Positions 31,901 through 40,709 of a DNA stretch of 64,000 bases are shown here, one piece after another. Positions within the stretch are counted from its first letter, which is position 1. Every line of letters begins with the position of its first letter. The DNA lies in contig NZ_JAUETR010000002.1 of NCBI RefSeq assembly GCF_032484785.1, positions 310,001-374,000 of the forward strand. Direction: 5' to 3'. Made by a program: the position numbers and the translations under genes. The notes under the pieces were generated by a model. That model saw only the letters and a program-made list of their open reading frames with translations. It was not told the DNA's origin and made no database searches. The DNA comes from Bradyrhizobium sp. SZCCHNS1050 (GTDB lineage: Bacteria > Pseudomonadota > Alphaproteobacteria > Rhizobiales > Xanthobacteraceae).

Positions 31901-32392
31901 GTGGCAGATAATTTCGACCTGTTTGGTGATCCCATCCCGGCCAATTATGGTGGCAAGGGGCGGCCGCCTCATATCCCGACGACGGAAAACCGGAATCGGG
32001 TCAACATGTTGCTCGCGTGCGGTTGGAGCAATGAACGGATTGCCGGCGCGATGCGCATCACCGAGCCGACGCTGCGGAAGCATTATTTTTCGGAGCTGAA
32101 GAGCCGCGATGTCGCGCGCGACCGGTTGAACGCCGCGTTGCTGATGAAGGGCTTCGAGGGTGTGCAGAAGGGCAACGCCACCGCAATCCGGCTCTTCCTG
32201 CACCTGGTCGAACGCAACGACCTGATGCAGTTCGGCCAGTCTCTGCGACCCGCGCGCATCGATAGGTCGGAGAAGGCGGCCAAACCAGCCAAACTCGGCA
32301 AGAAAGAGGAAGCTCTCTTGGCTGCGCGACAGCCCGACGTCGGCTCGCCCATGGGCGAGCTGATGGCCCGTCGCCAGCAAAGCATGAACTAA
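31901..32392 (+). CDS. Terminase small subunit
   Basis: A 163-residue protein beginning with GTG. Residues ~30-62 are a helix-turn-helix (NRVNMLLACGWSNERIAGAM, RITEPTLRKHYFSEL) as in small terminases that mark the packaging start. A helical oligomerisation part follows. It ends opposite the P-loop gene with a 4-base overlap. The 177 bases upstream may hold the cos or pac site, which I cannot identify. Confidence 0.75.
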   Translation: MADNFDLFGDPIPANYGGKGRPPHIPTTENRNRVNMLLACGWSNERIAGAMRITEPTLRKHYFSELKSRDVARDRLNAALLMKGFEGVQKGNATAIRLFLHLVERNDLMQFGQSLRPARIDRSEKAAKPAKLGKKEEALLAARQPDVGSPMGELMARRQQSMN

Positions 32393-32808
32393 CTTCGGGA
32401 GCGAGGCATGAGGCGCCACATCTCCGCGATGTTTGTCTCGATTGCGCGTTTCTGATCTCGCTCCCTCTCAAGTTTGTTCGTTTCGATAAAGATTGGCGTT
32501 ACCCTGGTCCTAGCCGCGAGCCGATCTATCTCGCGACGGGTGGCGCCGCCCGGATGGCAAGCAACGATCATCACTCTGAGGCCTGAGTATTTCAGTAGGA
32601 AATCTCGGCCTTCTTTGATTTGGCCGGGCGTGTCGCCGCGACTGGACACGCCGACAGCATATTTGCGAATGGGCAAGCGAAAGATGCCCAATACATCCCG
32701 GGCCTCCGTCTCTCTTCGGTATTCGAGGTATCGAGCCGTAAACGCTCGGATCGAGCTGCTCTTGCCGGTATTTGCAGGCCCGCAAAGGCAAATGATCGTC
32801 ATCGCCAT
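32389..32808 (-). CDS. Small P-loop NTPase between terminase genes
   Basis: A 139-residue protein. The Walker A motif is CGPANTGKSSSIRAF and a short hydrophobic strand VMIVACHPGGAT may be the Walker B position without the usual acidic residue directly after. It resembles small AAA/kinase-like ATPases of phages and defence loci. Codon use is less GC-rich than the terminase genes. It runs against the late operon between the two terminase subunits. Role unknown. Confidence 0.65.
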   Translation of the reverse strand: MAMTIICLCGPANTGKSSSIRAFTARYLEYRRETEARDVLGIFRLPIRKYAVGVSSRGDTPGQIKEGRDFLLKYSGLRVMIVACHPGGATRREIDRLAARTRVTPIFIETNKLERERDQKRAIETNIAEMWRLMPRSRS

Positions 32809-32858
32809 GTCGTTTCAATCTCCCTTAATTTAAGCTGCCAGGGTAGCAGAACTCAGAC

Positions 32859-34574
32859 ATGTGGGACACCTCCTGCCCGGACTGGGAAGATCGCATCCGC
32901 GACGGGCGCTCGTTGGTGCCGGATCTGCCGCTGTTTGCCGACGAGGCGGATATGGGGCTGGCGTTCTTCGACGAGCTGCGGCTGCCGGACGTGAACGGCA
33001 CGCCGCGGCTCGGAGATGCGGCGGGGCAGTGGTTCCGCGACCTGGTCCGGGCCGTGTTCGGCTCCTGGGACCCGGTCAACCGGGTCCGCATGATCCGCGA
33101 TTTCTTCGCGCTCGTGCCCAAGGGCTCGTCGAAAACGACCTATTCAGCGGCGCTGATGATCGTCGCGATGCTCATGAACGGCCGGCCGCGCGGCACCGCG
33201 CTGTTTCTCGGCGAGACGCAGGCCGTCGCCGATCGCGCCTATGAGCAGGCGGTCGGCATGATCGAGGAGTCGCCGGACCTGCGGCGCCGCTTCAAGCCGC
33301 GGGACTACGACAAGACGATCGAGGATCTCGTGACGAAATCCGAGATCATGATCGCGAGCTTCGATCTCAAGATCCTGACCGGCGCGATGGCGCTGATCTT
33401 CGTGCTGCTCGACGAGCTGCATCTGCTCGGCAAGCGCGCCCATACCTCGCGCGTGCTGCGCCAGATACGGGGCGGCCTCGACAAGACAGAGGAAGGCGTG
33501 CTGGTCATCACCACGACTCAGAGCGACGAGGCGCCAGCCGGCGCGTTCAAGAGCGAGCTGAAATTCGTTCGGAACGTCCGCGACGGTCTTTATCGAGGCA
33601 AAATCATCCGTCCGACACTGCCGCTGCTCTACGAGCTGCCCCGCGACATCGCGACATTGACGCGCGAGGAGCGCAAGCACGGTGTCGTGCCGCGCTGGAT
33701 GGACCCTGCCGTCTGGCCGATGGTCATGCCGAACATCAATCGCCCGATCACGGTCGCTTCGATGATGGCCGATTTCGCCAGCGAGCGCGAAAAGGGCCAG
33801 GATGCCGTCAGCGTCTGGGCGTCGCAGCATCTCAACATTGAGATCGGCACCGGCACGAATGACGACGGCTGGAGCGGCGCCGATCTCTGGGACGCGCAGG
33901 CTGACGAGACGCTCGACCTCGAGGCGCTGCTCGCCCGCTGCGAGGTGGTCACGATCGGTGTCGACGGCGGTGGCCGCGACGACCTGCTCGGCCTAGCCGT
34001 CATGGGCCGCGAGAAGATCACGCGCCGCTGGCTATCATGGTGCTGCGGCTGGGCGGACCCGATCGTGCTCGAGCGGCGCAAGGATATCGCGGCCTTCCTC
34101 GACGACTTCGTGAAGGAAGGATCATTCAAGATCCTGGAAGCCGCCGCCGCGCTGGCCGATCTGACCTCGATCGTCGCCCGCATCAATGCGTCGGGCCTGC
34201 TGCCGCAGAAGAACGCGGTTGGCATCGACCCGAACCGCGCCGCGGCGCTGTTCGAAGCACTGTTCGCTGGCAACGTCACCGACGACATGATCCGCCGGCT
34301 GCTGCAGGGCCCGGCGCTGGCGCCGGCGGTCTATGGCCTCGATCTGAAGCTCGCCGACGCGACCTATGTCCACGCCGACCAGGCGCTCATGACCTGGGTC
34401 GTCGGCAACGCCAAGGTCGAGCAGCGCGGCAACGCCGACATGATCACCAAGCAGGTCGCCGGCCGCGCCAAGATTGATCCGCTGATCGCGCTGCTGCAGG
34501 CCACGATCCTGATGAGCTGGAATCCTTCGGCTGGTCTGCTGGTGACCGGCTCCGACATCGCGGAGATGGTGTAG
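32859..34574 (+). CDS. Terminase large subunit
   Basis: A 571-residue Terminase_1-type packaging motor. The Walker A-like element is LVPKGSSKTTYSA (deviant, as often in this group) and Walker B is LIFVLLDELHLLG. The nuclease part holds acidic residues in IGVDGGGRDDLLG and IDPNRAAALFEAL. It couples ATP use to DNA packaging and cuts the concatemer. Stop overlaps the portal GTG by one base. Confidence 0.92.
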   Translation: MWDTSCPDWEDRIRDGRSLVPDLPLFADEADMGLAFFDELRLPDVNGTPRLGDAAGQWFRDLVRAVFGSWDPVNRVRMIRDFFALVPKGSSKTTYSAALMIVAMLMNGRPRGTALFLGETQAVADRAYEQAVGMIEESPDLRRRFKPRDYDKTIEDLVTKSEIMIASFDLKILTGAMALIFVLLDELHLLGKRAHTSRVLRQIRGGLDKTEEGVLVITTTQSDEAPAGAFKSELKFVRNVRDGLYRGKIIRPTLPLLYELPRDIATLTREERKHGVVPRWMDPAVWPMVMPNINRPITVASMMADFASEREKGQDAVSVWASQHLNIEIGTGTNDDGWSGADLWDAQADETLDLEALLARCEVVTIGVDGGGRDDLLGLAVMGREKITRRWLSWCCGWADPIVLERRKDIAAFLDDFVKEGSFKILEAAAALADLTSIVARINASGLLPQKNAVGIDPNRAAALFEALFAGNVTDDMIRRLLQGPALAPAVYGLDLKLADATYVHADQALMTWVVGNAKVEQRGNADMITKQVAGRAKIDPLIALLQATILMSWNPSAGLLVTGSDIAEMV

Positions 34575-35896
34575 TGGGGATTTTGTCCGGACTCGGATGG
34601 GCGCTGCGCGGCATGGCCAATGCCGTCGATGGCGCGATGGACCATCGCGACGTCTGGGGTGAGAACGGGTGGGGCGGCGGCTACCCGTCGATTGCCGGTG
34701 TCATCGTCAATGACGAGCGCGTGTCGCAGCTCGCGGCCGTGCAATCCGTGAGGCAAGGATTGTCCTCGGCGATGTCATCGCTGCCAGTGTCGGTATTCCG
34801 CAAGGGCGCGAATGGCGCGCGCGAGGCACTTCCGCAACATCCGATCTCCAGGCTGCTCGGTTGCCGGCCGAATAGCCGGCAAACTCCGGCCGAATTCATC
34901 GGTGAGCTGGCCTGGCATGTGTCCTACTACCGCAACGGCTATTGCCGCATCATTCCCGGCGATCCCGGCGGCGACGACTATGCAGCCGGCGCGCTGGAGA
35001 TCCTGCATCCGCGCCGTTTTGCCAAACTGGAACGCGGAGCCGATGGGCACCTCTACTACACGTTCAATCCGCCGCGCACCATCGTGCAGGGCGCCCAGCT
35101 TGCGACCGAGACCTATCGCGACGACGAGATCTGGCACATCAGAGGCAATCCGCTGCAGGAGGAAGGACTGCTCGGTGAACCGATCTGGGCAACGGCCAGG
35201 CAGGTGTTCGCTCGCGCCATCGCGGTGCACGAGTATGGCGACATCTGGTTCGCCAACAATGGTCAGTCGGGCGGGCTGATCAAGCACCCCGGCACCTTCA
35301 AGGACAAGGCCGACCGCGACCAGTTCCTCGACAACTGGCGCGCGATGGGCACCGGCCGTAACCGGCATCGCGACCGGCTGCTGACCCATGGCGTCGATTA
35401 CACGCCGATCAAGGTCACCAATGCCGAGGCGCAGCTGCTCGAGACCGAGAAGGCCAGCGACATCGACGTGTTCGGGCTGTGGTCCTATCCGCCGCATCTT
35501 GCCGGCCGCCTCGATCGCGCGACCTTCTCGAACATTGAGCAGCAGTCGCTCAATTTTGTCGTCTATTGCCTGGCACCGCTCGCCATTGCGCTCGAACAGG
35601 GTGCCGAGCGCGATTTTCTCGGCGGGCAGGATGCCGAACTGTTCATCGAATTCAACTTCGCCGGACTGCTGCGCGGCGACCTGCTGAATCGCTATCGCGC
35701 CTATCTGATCGCCCGTCAGGGCGAATGGTTGTCGGCCAACGACATCAGGCGTTTCGAGAATATGTCGCCGCGTGCCGATGAAGGCGGTGACGACTACACC
35801 AATCCGCAGACCAAGAGCGGCGCGGCCGGCGGCAACGACGGGCTCGGCAGCGACGGCGATGGCTCCGACGGCGAGCAGCCCGGAAAGAAGGATTGA
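34574..35896 (+). CDS. Portal protein (HK97 family)
   Basis: A 440-residue portal with GTG start overlapping the terminase stop. Typical blocks are VNDERVSQLAAVQSVRQGLS, LPVSVFR, PISRLLGCRPN, EFIGELAWHVSYYRNGYCRI and IDVFGLWSYPPHLAG. It forms the dodecameric DNA entry ring at one capsid vertex. The C-terminus is acidic and Gly-rich. Confidence 0.92.
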   Translation: MGILSGLGWALRGMANAVDGAMDHRDVWGENGWGGGYPSIAGVIVNDERVSQLAAVQSVRQGLSSAMSSLPVSVFRKGANGAREALPQHPISRLLGCRPNSRQTPAEFIGELAWHVSYYRNGYCRIIPGDPGGDDYAAGALEILHPRRFAKLERGADGHLYYTFNPPRTIVQGAQLATETYRDDEIWHIRGNPLQEEGLLGEPIWATARQVFARAIAVHEYGDIWFANNGQSGGLIKHPGTFKDKADRDQFLDNWRAMGTGRNRHRDRLLTHGVDYTPIKVTNAEAQLLETEKASDIDVFGLWSYPPHLAGRLDRATFSNIEQQSLNFVVYCLAPLAIALEQGAERDFLGGQDAELFIEFNFAGLLRGDLLNRYRAYLIARQGEWLSANDIRRFENMSPRADEGGDDYTNPQTKSGAAGGNDGLGSDGDGSDGEQPGKKD

Positions 35897-35901
35897 CCAT
35901 C

Positions 35902-36759
35902 ATGGCCAAGGACAAGCACTTGCAGAAGGTCATTGCGCAGATCTCGGCGATCGACCCGGTCGTGGCGCTCGACCTGGAGGCGCTCACTGGCTGTCTCGCG
36001 CGGGCCATTGCCCGTGAGGAGCAGCGCGCGGCTGCCGCGGCGAGCGTACCGACACAGCCGAGCAAGATCGCGTTGATTTCCATCTCCGGTCCGCTGACCC
36101 CGCGCGGCAGCTGGTACGGCTCCTCGCTGGCGCAGATTGCGACGCAGGTCTCGCGCGCCGCCGCCGATTCCGACGTCGCGGGCATTATCCTCGACGTCGA
36201 CAGCCCGGGCGGCACGGTCGCCGGTACGGCGGAGGCGGCCGCAGCGGTCGCCGAAGCCGCGCAGAAAAAGCCGTGCGTCGCCTGCGTCAACACGCTGGCG
36301 GCCTCGGCGGCCTATTGGATCGCCTCGCAAGCCTCCGAGATCGTGATGATGCCTTCGGCCGACGTCGGTTCGATCGGCGCAATGGTGATGCATGTTGACT
36401 ACTCCAAGGCGCTGGAGGAGGCCGGCATCACGGTGACGATGATCCGGTCGGAGCAATCCCCGAAGAAAAACGAGGCTCATCCGTTCGGACCGTTGTCGGA
36501 CGAGGCGCGGGCCAATCTGCAGTCACGCGTCAACGATGCCGGCGCCGAGTTTATCCGCGCGGTCGCATCGGGACGCCGGGTGACGCAGGCCAAGGTGAAG
36601 GAAGATTTCGGCCAGGGCCGCATGTTCGGCGCGCGCGATGCCGTGGCGCGGGGCATGGCCGATCGTGTCGCCACGCTCGACCAAGTCATCGGCGGCATGG
36701 TTGCGCGGATGCCGGCGCGGTCCGCGTCGCGGCGCCGGTCGGCGCTGGCGTTCGATTAG
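35902..36759 (+). CDS. Phage head protease (S49/ClpP-like)
   Basis: A 285-residue serine peptidase. The fold shows GIILDVDSPGG, the nucleophile region NTLAASAAYWIAS (Ser) and the SADVGSIGAM block with a downstream Lys-bearing SPKKNEAHPFGP. In HK97-type phages this enzyme trims scaffold and capsid during maturation. ATG 35902 has AAGGA upstream; an in-frame TTG lies three codons earlier. Confidence 0.9.
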   Translation: MAKDKHLQKVIAQISAIDPVVALDLEALTGCLARAIAREEQRAAAAASVPTQPSKIALISISGPLTPRGSWYGSSLAQIATQVSRAAADSDVAGIILDVDSPGGTVAGTAEAAAAVAEAAQKKPCVACVNTLAASAAYWIASQASEIVMMPSADVGSIGAMVMHVDYSKALEEAGITVTMIRSEQSPKKNEAHPFGPLSDEARANLQSRVNDAGAEFIRAVASGRRVTQAKVKEDFGQGRMFGARDAVARGMADRVATLDQVIGGMVARMPARSASRRRSALAFD

Positions 36760-36767
36760 ATCAGGTC

Positions 36768-36791
36768 AAACTTCGCAGATTGCGAACATTT
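36768..36791. repeat. Palindromic 24-bp site, copy 2
   Basis: CAAACTTCGCA-GAT-TGCGAACATT lies in the gap between protease and capsid genes. Flanks and arms equal those at 24397-24420; only the three-base spacer differs. Being outside coding sequence, it may be a real protein-binding site. Confidence 0.6.
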
Positions 36792-36809
36792 GGTTGCTCC
36801 GCCCGCGTC

Positions 36810-36851
36810 CGCCCGGACAGCGGGACCATGAGCTCTGTCTCTGTCCGGGCG
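36810..36851 (+). promoter_or_regulatory. Capsid mRNA leader hairpin
   Basis: An 11-bp perfect stem (CGCCCGGACAG / CTGTCCGGGCG) with a 20-base loop ends 16 bases before the capsid ribosome site (AGGAG at 36867). It may stabilise or attenuate the capsid message. Confidence 0.45.
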
Positions 36852-36881
36852 CTCTCACATCCCAACAGGAGTTGCGGTCCC

Positions 36882-38192
36882 ATGAAGGATCTCAAGAAAC
36901 TGCGCGCGTCGCGTGCCGAGAAGGCAAAGCTCGGTAAAGGCAAGCTCGATCGCCTCAATGTGCTGCTCGACAAGTCGGACCTGACCGAGGCCGAGCAGGC
37001 CGAATTGACCAGGCTCGAGGGCGAGGTGGACGCGCTCGAAACCGAGGTCAATCAGCTCGATGCCGAGATTGCGGCCGAGGAAAAGAAGGCGCAGCGCGCG
37101 CGCCTGTTCGGTGCCCAGGCGGCCGGCGGACCTGCGCTCGCGACCTTCGTCAACGACAGCGATCCGGCGCGAACCGGTGGGTTCAAGTGCGTGCAGGAGT
37201 TCGCCGTTGCCGTGCGTAATTGGCAGGTTTCCGGCATCGCAGATCCACGCCTCACCGGCGCGGCGTCCGGCTATCAGCAGAACCAGGGGTCGTCGGGCGA
37301 AGGCATTCTGGTCCCGACCGAATGGCGGGAGCAGATCTGGGCGCTGGTGTTTGCCGACAACGACCTGCTCGGTTTCTGCAATCCGGAGCCGACGCAGGGC
37401 AACACGGTCGGCATCGTCAAGGATGAGACCACGCCCTGGGGCGCGGCCGGTGTCCAGGCGGCCTGGCGCTCGGAAGGCACCCAGATGATCGCCAGCAAGG
37501 CAGCGCTGACGCCCACCATCCTGCAGCTGCACGAGCTGTATGCGTTCGTGCTCGCGACGAACGAGGTGCTCGACGATGCGCCGCGGTTGCAGAACCGCAT
37601 CACCGTGCAGGCCGCGCGCGCGATCCGTTGGAAGCTGTTCGAAGCCGTGTGCTTTGGCGACGGCAACGGCAAGCCGCTCGGCTTCATGAAGTCTCCAGCG
37701 TTGGTAACGGTGGCTGCCGAGGGTGGGCAGACCGCCGGCACGATCGTGACCCTCAACATCCTCAAGATGATGGCGCGGCTGTTCGAAATGCCCGGCGGCA
37801 ACCCGATGTGGCTCGCCAACCGCGACACCATTCCGCAGCTCGGCACCATGACGATCGGCAACAATGCGGCCTATCTGCCGATCAACCAGGCGCTGACTGG
37901 CTCGCCGTTCAAGAACATCCTGGCCGGCGATCCGCTGATGTTCAACGAGCACTGCCAGACCGTCGGCACGACCGGTGATATCGTGCTGGCTGATCTCTCA
38001 GGCTATGCGCTGGCGACCAAGCAGGGCGGCGGCATCGACTTCGCGGCCTCGATCCACCTGTTCTTCGACCAGAACCTGACCGCGTTCCGCTGGATCATCC
38101 GCGCCGGCGGCCAACCCTATCTGTCGGCTCCGGTCGGCCCTGCGAAGGGCGCCAATACCAAGTCACACTTTGTGGCACTCGCCAGCCGCTAA
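36882..38192 (+). CDS. Major capsid protein (HK97 fold)
   Basis: A 436-residue protein. The first ~100 residues are a charged coiled-coil delta domain (KLRASRAEKAKLGKGKLDRL, QLDAEIAAEEKKAQRARLF) that acts as internal scaffold and is removed by the protease. The rest shows the HK97 pattern (GEGILVPTEWREQIW, LLGFCNPEPTQGNTVGI, LHELYAFVLATNEVLDD, GDGNGKPLGFM). ATG 36882 has AGGAG upstream. Confidence 0.93.
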   Translation: MKDLKKLRASRAEKAKLGKGKLDRLNVLLDKSDLTEAEQAELTRLEGEVDALETEVNQLDAEIAAEEKKAQRARLFGAQAAGGPALATFVNDSDPARTGGFKCVQEFAVAVRNWQVSGIADPRLTGAASGYQQNQGSSGEGILVPTEWREQIWALVFADNDLLGFCNPEPTQGNTVGIVKDETTPWGAAGVQAAWRSEGTQMIASKAALTPTILQLHELYAFVLATNEVLDDAPRLQNRITVQAARAIRWKLFEAVCFGDGNGKPLGFMKSPALVTVAAEGGQTAGTIVTLNILKMMARLFEMPGGNPMWLANRDTIPQLGTMTIGNNAAYLPINQALTGSPFKNILAGDPLMFNEHCQTVGTTGDIVLADLSGYALATKQGGGIDFAASIHLFFDQNLTAFRWIIRAGGQPYLSAPVGPAKGANTKSHFVALASR

Positions 38193-38197
38193 TTCAC

Positions 38198-38230
38198 GGC
38201 CGGCGCTCGGACTGCTGCCGCGCGCCGGCC
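38198..38230. terminator. Hairpin after the capsid gene
   Basis: A 9-bp stem GGCCGGCGC / GCGCCGGCC with a 15-base loop, just after the capsid stop. No U-tract, so it may serve message stability rather than full termination. Confidence 0.4.
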
Positions 38231-38273
38231 ATCGGCCGAAATTCCCTTTCATCAAAATCAGGAGCATCTCGCA

Positions 38274-38723
38274 ATGTCCGGACCCGCATTGAAGCCGTCG
38301 CAGCGCGCCGGCATCGTCGGATTCATTAGCCCGGTGTCGCAAGCCGCGGGCACCGTCACCTCGGCGTGGATGGATGCCACGACCTTCCACAACTACATGG
38401 TCATTCTCAAATCCGGCGTGCTTGGTGCCTCGGCGACCGTCGACGCCAAGCTGCAGCAGGCAACCGACAATGCTGGTACCGGCGCCAAGGACATCACCGG
38501 CAAGGCGATCACGCAGCTGGTGAAGGCGTCGAACGACAACAATCAGCTGACGATCGACCTGAAGCAGGAAGACACCGACTTCAACAACGGCTTCAAGTGG
38601 TTTCGCGTGTCGGTGACGGTCGGCACCGCGGCCTCGCTGGTCGATGCGACCGTGCTCGGCTTCGATCCGCGGTACGGCTTCGGAACGGACAACGATCTGG
38701 CGACCGTGGTGCAGAACGTCTGA
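38274..38723 (+). CDS. Putative head decoration protein
   Basis: A 149-residue beta-rich protein (MSGPALKPSQRAGIVGFISP, HNYMVILKSGVLGASATVDA, WFRVSVTVGTAASLVDATVL). Position directly after capsid and size fit a decoration or head-fibre protein. The family is not certain. Confidence 0.6.
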   Translation: MSGPALKPSQRAGIVGFISPVSQAAGTVTSAWMDATTFHNYMVILKSGVLGASATVDAKLQQATDNAGTGAKDITGKAITQLVKASNDNNQLTIDLKQEDTDFNNGFKWFRVSVTVGTAASLVDATVLGFDPRYGFGTDNDLATVVQNV

Positions 38724-38737
38724 GATCTGACAGGCTA

Positions 38738-38761
38738 GCTCGGCGGGTCAGCCCGCCGAGC
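38738..38761. terminator. Hairpin after the decoration gene
   Basis: Perfect 10-bp stem GCTCGGCGGG / CCCGCCGAGC with loop TCAG, between the head genes and the connector genes. Lacking a U-tract, it may set relative message levels. Confidence 0.5.
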
Positions 38762-38787
38762 AAGAGGTTGAAGGGCGCAGAACGCTC

Positions 38788-39363
38788 ATGCTCCGCACCA
38801 TCGCAGCACCCCAATCCGATCCGGTCACGCTCGAGGAAGCGAAGGCGCATCTGCGCGTCGACTTCGAGGATGACAATGACCTGATCGAGGGCTTCATCGC
38901 AGCCGCGACCATGATGGCGCAAGCGGTGGTGCAGCGGCGCTTTGTGATGCAGACGCTGGAATGGCCAGTGCTGTCCTGGCGCCGCCTGGTCGACGGCCTG
39001 CCGATCGCGCCGGTTGCCAGGGGCGATGTCATCGGCATCACCTACACCGGCCTCGACAATGTCACGGCGACGCTCGCGACCGATCAGTACGTCGTGCAGA
39101 CCAAGGGGCCGACGGTCCGGATCATTCCGCCGCTCGGCGTTCTCTGGCCGATTGTCAATCCGCGCGCGGCAGAGCCGATCGTCATCCAGTTCAAGGCCGG
39201 CGAGGCCGTCGACAGGGTCGCGGCCAACGTCAAGACCGCCATCAAGATGATCGTTGGCCATCTCTACGAAAACCGCGAAAGCGTCGTCGCCTCCGCCCGT
39301 GCAGCCGCAATCGAGCTGCCGCAAGGCGCGCAGGCGCTGCTGTTGAGCGAGACCTGGGAGTAG
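38788..39363 (+). CDS. Head-tail connector protein (gp6-like)
   Basis: A 191-residue protein. The N-terminus SDPVTLEEAKAHLRVDFEDD followed by DNDLIEGFIAAATMMAQAVV is the hallmark of HK97 gp6-type adaptors, which form a ring below the portal. Confidence 0.85.
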   Translation: MLRTIAAPQSDPVTLEEAKAHLRVDFEDDNDLIEGFIAAATMMAQAVVQRRFVMQTLEWPVLSWRRLVDGLPIAPVARGDVIGITYTGLDNVTATLATDQYVVQTKGPTVRIIPPLGVLWPIVNPRAAEPIVIQFKAGEAVDRVAANVKTAIKMIVGHLYENRESVVASARAAAIELPQGAQALLLSETWE

Positions 39364-39368
39364 GGCGG

Positions 39369-39728
39369 ATGTCCGGCGGTGCGCTGCGCTATCTCCTGGC
39401 TTTCGACCGCCGCCGCGCCGTCGACGATGGGGCCGGCGCGGTCGAAAGCGAGTTCGTCGAGCAATTCCGGATCCAGGCCGAGCTGCAGCCGCGCTTTGCC
39501 GGCGAGGCCGTGCAGCAGGCGCGGCTGCAGGGGCAGTCGACCTTCACCGTGGTGGTGCGCTCCTGCCGCGACACGCGCGCCGTCGGCACCGATTGGCGCG
39601 CCCGCGATGTCCGCAGCGCCGCCGATCCCGATGCGCAGACTGTGTTCGCGATCACGTCCGGCCCGATCGATGTCGAGGGCAAGAACCGCTATCTGGAATT
39701 CCTGATGCAGACCGGCAAGGCGCCATGA
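39369..39728 (+). CDS. Head closure / head-tail joining protein
   Basis: A 119-residue beta-rich protein (LRYLLAFDRR, FRIQAELQPRFAGEAVQQAR, DWRARDVRSAADPD). Size and order fit Phage_H_T_join adaptors of the SPP1 gp16 type. ATG 39369; stop overlaps the next start. Confidence 0.78.
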   Translation: MSGGALRYLLAFDRRRAVDDGAGAVESEFVEQFRIQAELQPRFAGEAVQQARLQGQSTFTVVVRSCRDTRAVGTDWRARDVRSAADPDAQTVFAITSGPIDVEGKNRYLEFLMQTGKAP

Positions 39729-40129
39729 CGACGATGGTCGATCCGACGCTCGCGGTCCAGGTGGCCGTCGTGCGTGTGCTGCGCAGCGCTGCGACCGCGG
39801 CCGGCAGCCGCATCTTCTGCCCGGTGCCGATGGGGGCGGAGTTTCCCTATGTCTCGATCGGGCAGATCCAGGTCATCAATGAGCGTTTCGAGGGCCTCGA
39901 GGGCGCACTGATCCATCTCACGCTGCACGCCTGGTCGCGCAGCGAAAGCCGCGTCGAGGCCCGGACCCTGGCGGCGCAGATCGTCGCCGCGCTCGACGGC
40001 GCCGAAGGTGTGCTGACGGGGCCGGATCTCCAGCTCAACAGCTGCATGTTCGAAAACGCGCTCCATCTCGACGATCCCGACGGCAAGACCGCTCATGCGG
40101 TCCTGACGTTTCAACTGCTCACCGACTGA
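39725..40129 (+). CDS. Tail completion protein (DUF3168)
   Basis: A 134-residue protein with PTLAVQVAVVRVLRSAATAA, PYVSIGQIQVINERF, LTLHAWSRSESRVEARTLA and FQLLTD, matching DUF3168 (SPP1 gp17-like). It caps the tail for head attachment. Confidence 0.85.
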   Translation: MTTMVDPTLAVQVAVVRVLRSAATAAGSRIFCPVPMGAEFPYVSIGQIQVINERFEGLEGALIHLTLHAWSRSESRVEARTLAAQIVAALDGAEGVLTGPDLQLNSCMFENALHLDDPDGKTAHAVLTFQLLTD

Positions 40130-40153
40130 CTCCAACAGAAGGACTCCTCGATC

Positions 40154-40657
40154 ATGGCGACGACCCAAACCTCCGTCATCAAGGCCTCGATCAGCGTCGT
40201 CGCCAAAAAGGCGCTCGACGGCCGCGACGTGGCCGATCGCATTCCGGACATGGCCGACATCGTGCTGTCCTACGGCGCCGGCTATGGCAAGGCGGACATC
40301 GCCTTCTCCGACGATCGCGCCCTGTCGGTCTCAACCTCGGAGAACCTCGATCTCTCCGGCGCCCTGGTCGATGCCTTCGGCCAGACGATCAACGCCGGCA
40401 AGATCAAGGCGATTATGATCGATAACCAGGAGGCCTCGGGTGGCACGCTGACGGTCGGTGCCGCGGCGTCGAACACCTTCAACGGTCCGTTTTCCGGCGC
40501 GACCATGTCGGTCGATATCAAACCCGGCGATCGCGCCGTGTTCGTAAGCCGCGCCGGCTGGCCTGTCACCGCGGCAACCGGCGATATCCTCAAGGTCGCC
40601 TGTGGCGCGCAGGGCTCGGCGGTCTACCGCATCACGATCGTCGCGTCGTCGTCCTGA
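40154..40657 (+). CDS. Structural protein of the head-tail region
   Basis: A 167-residue protein rich in small residues and beta strands (ASISVVAKKALDGRDVADRI, IKPGDRAVFVSRAGWPVTAA). It lies between the completion protein and the tail tube. Likely virion component, maybe a decoration or neck protein. Family not recognised. Confidence 0.55.
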   Translation: MATTQTSVIKASISVVAKKALDGRDVADRIPDMADIVLSYGAGYGKADIAFSDDRALSVSTSENLDLSGALVDAFGQTINAGKIKAIMIDNQEASGGTLTVGAAASNTFNGPFSGATMSVDIKPGDRAVFVSRAGWPVTAATGDILKVACGAQGSAVYRITIVASSS

Positions 40658-40709
40658 TCTGACGCGCCCGTCGTTCTGATCCTCCTTCCACTTTCGGAGT
40701 CGTCGTTCC

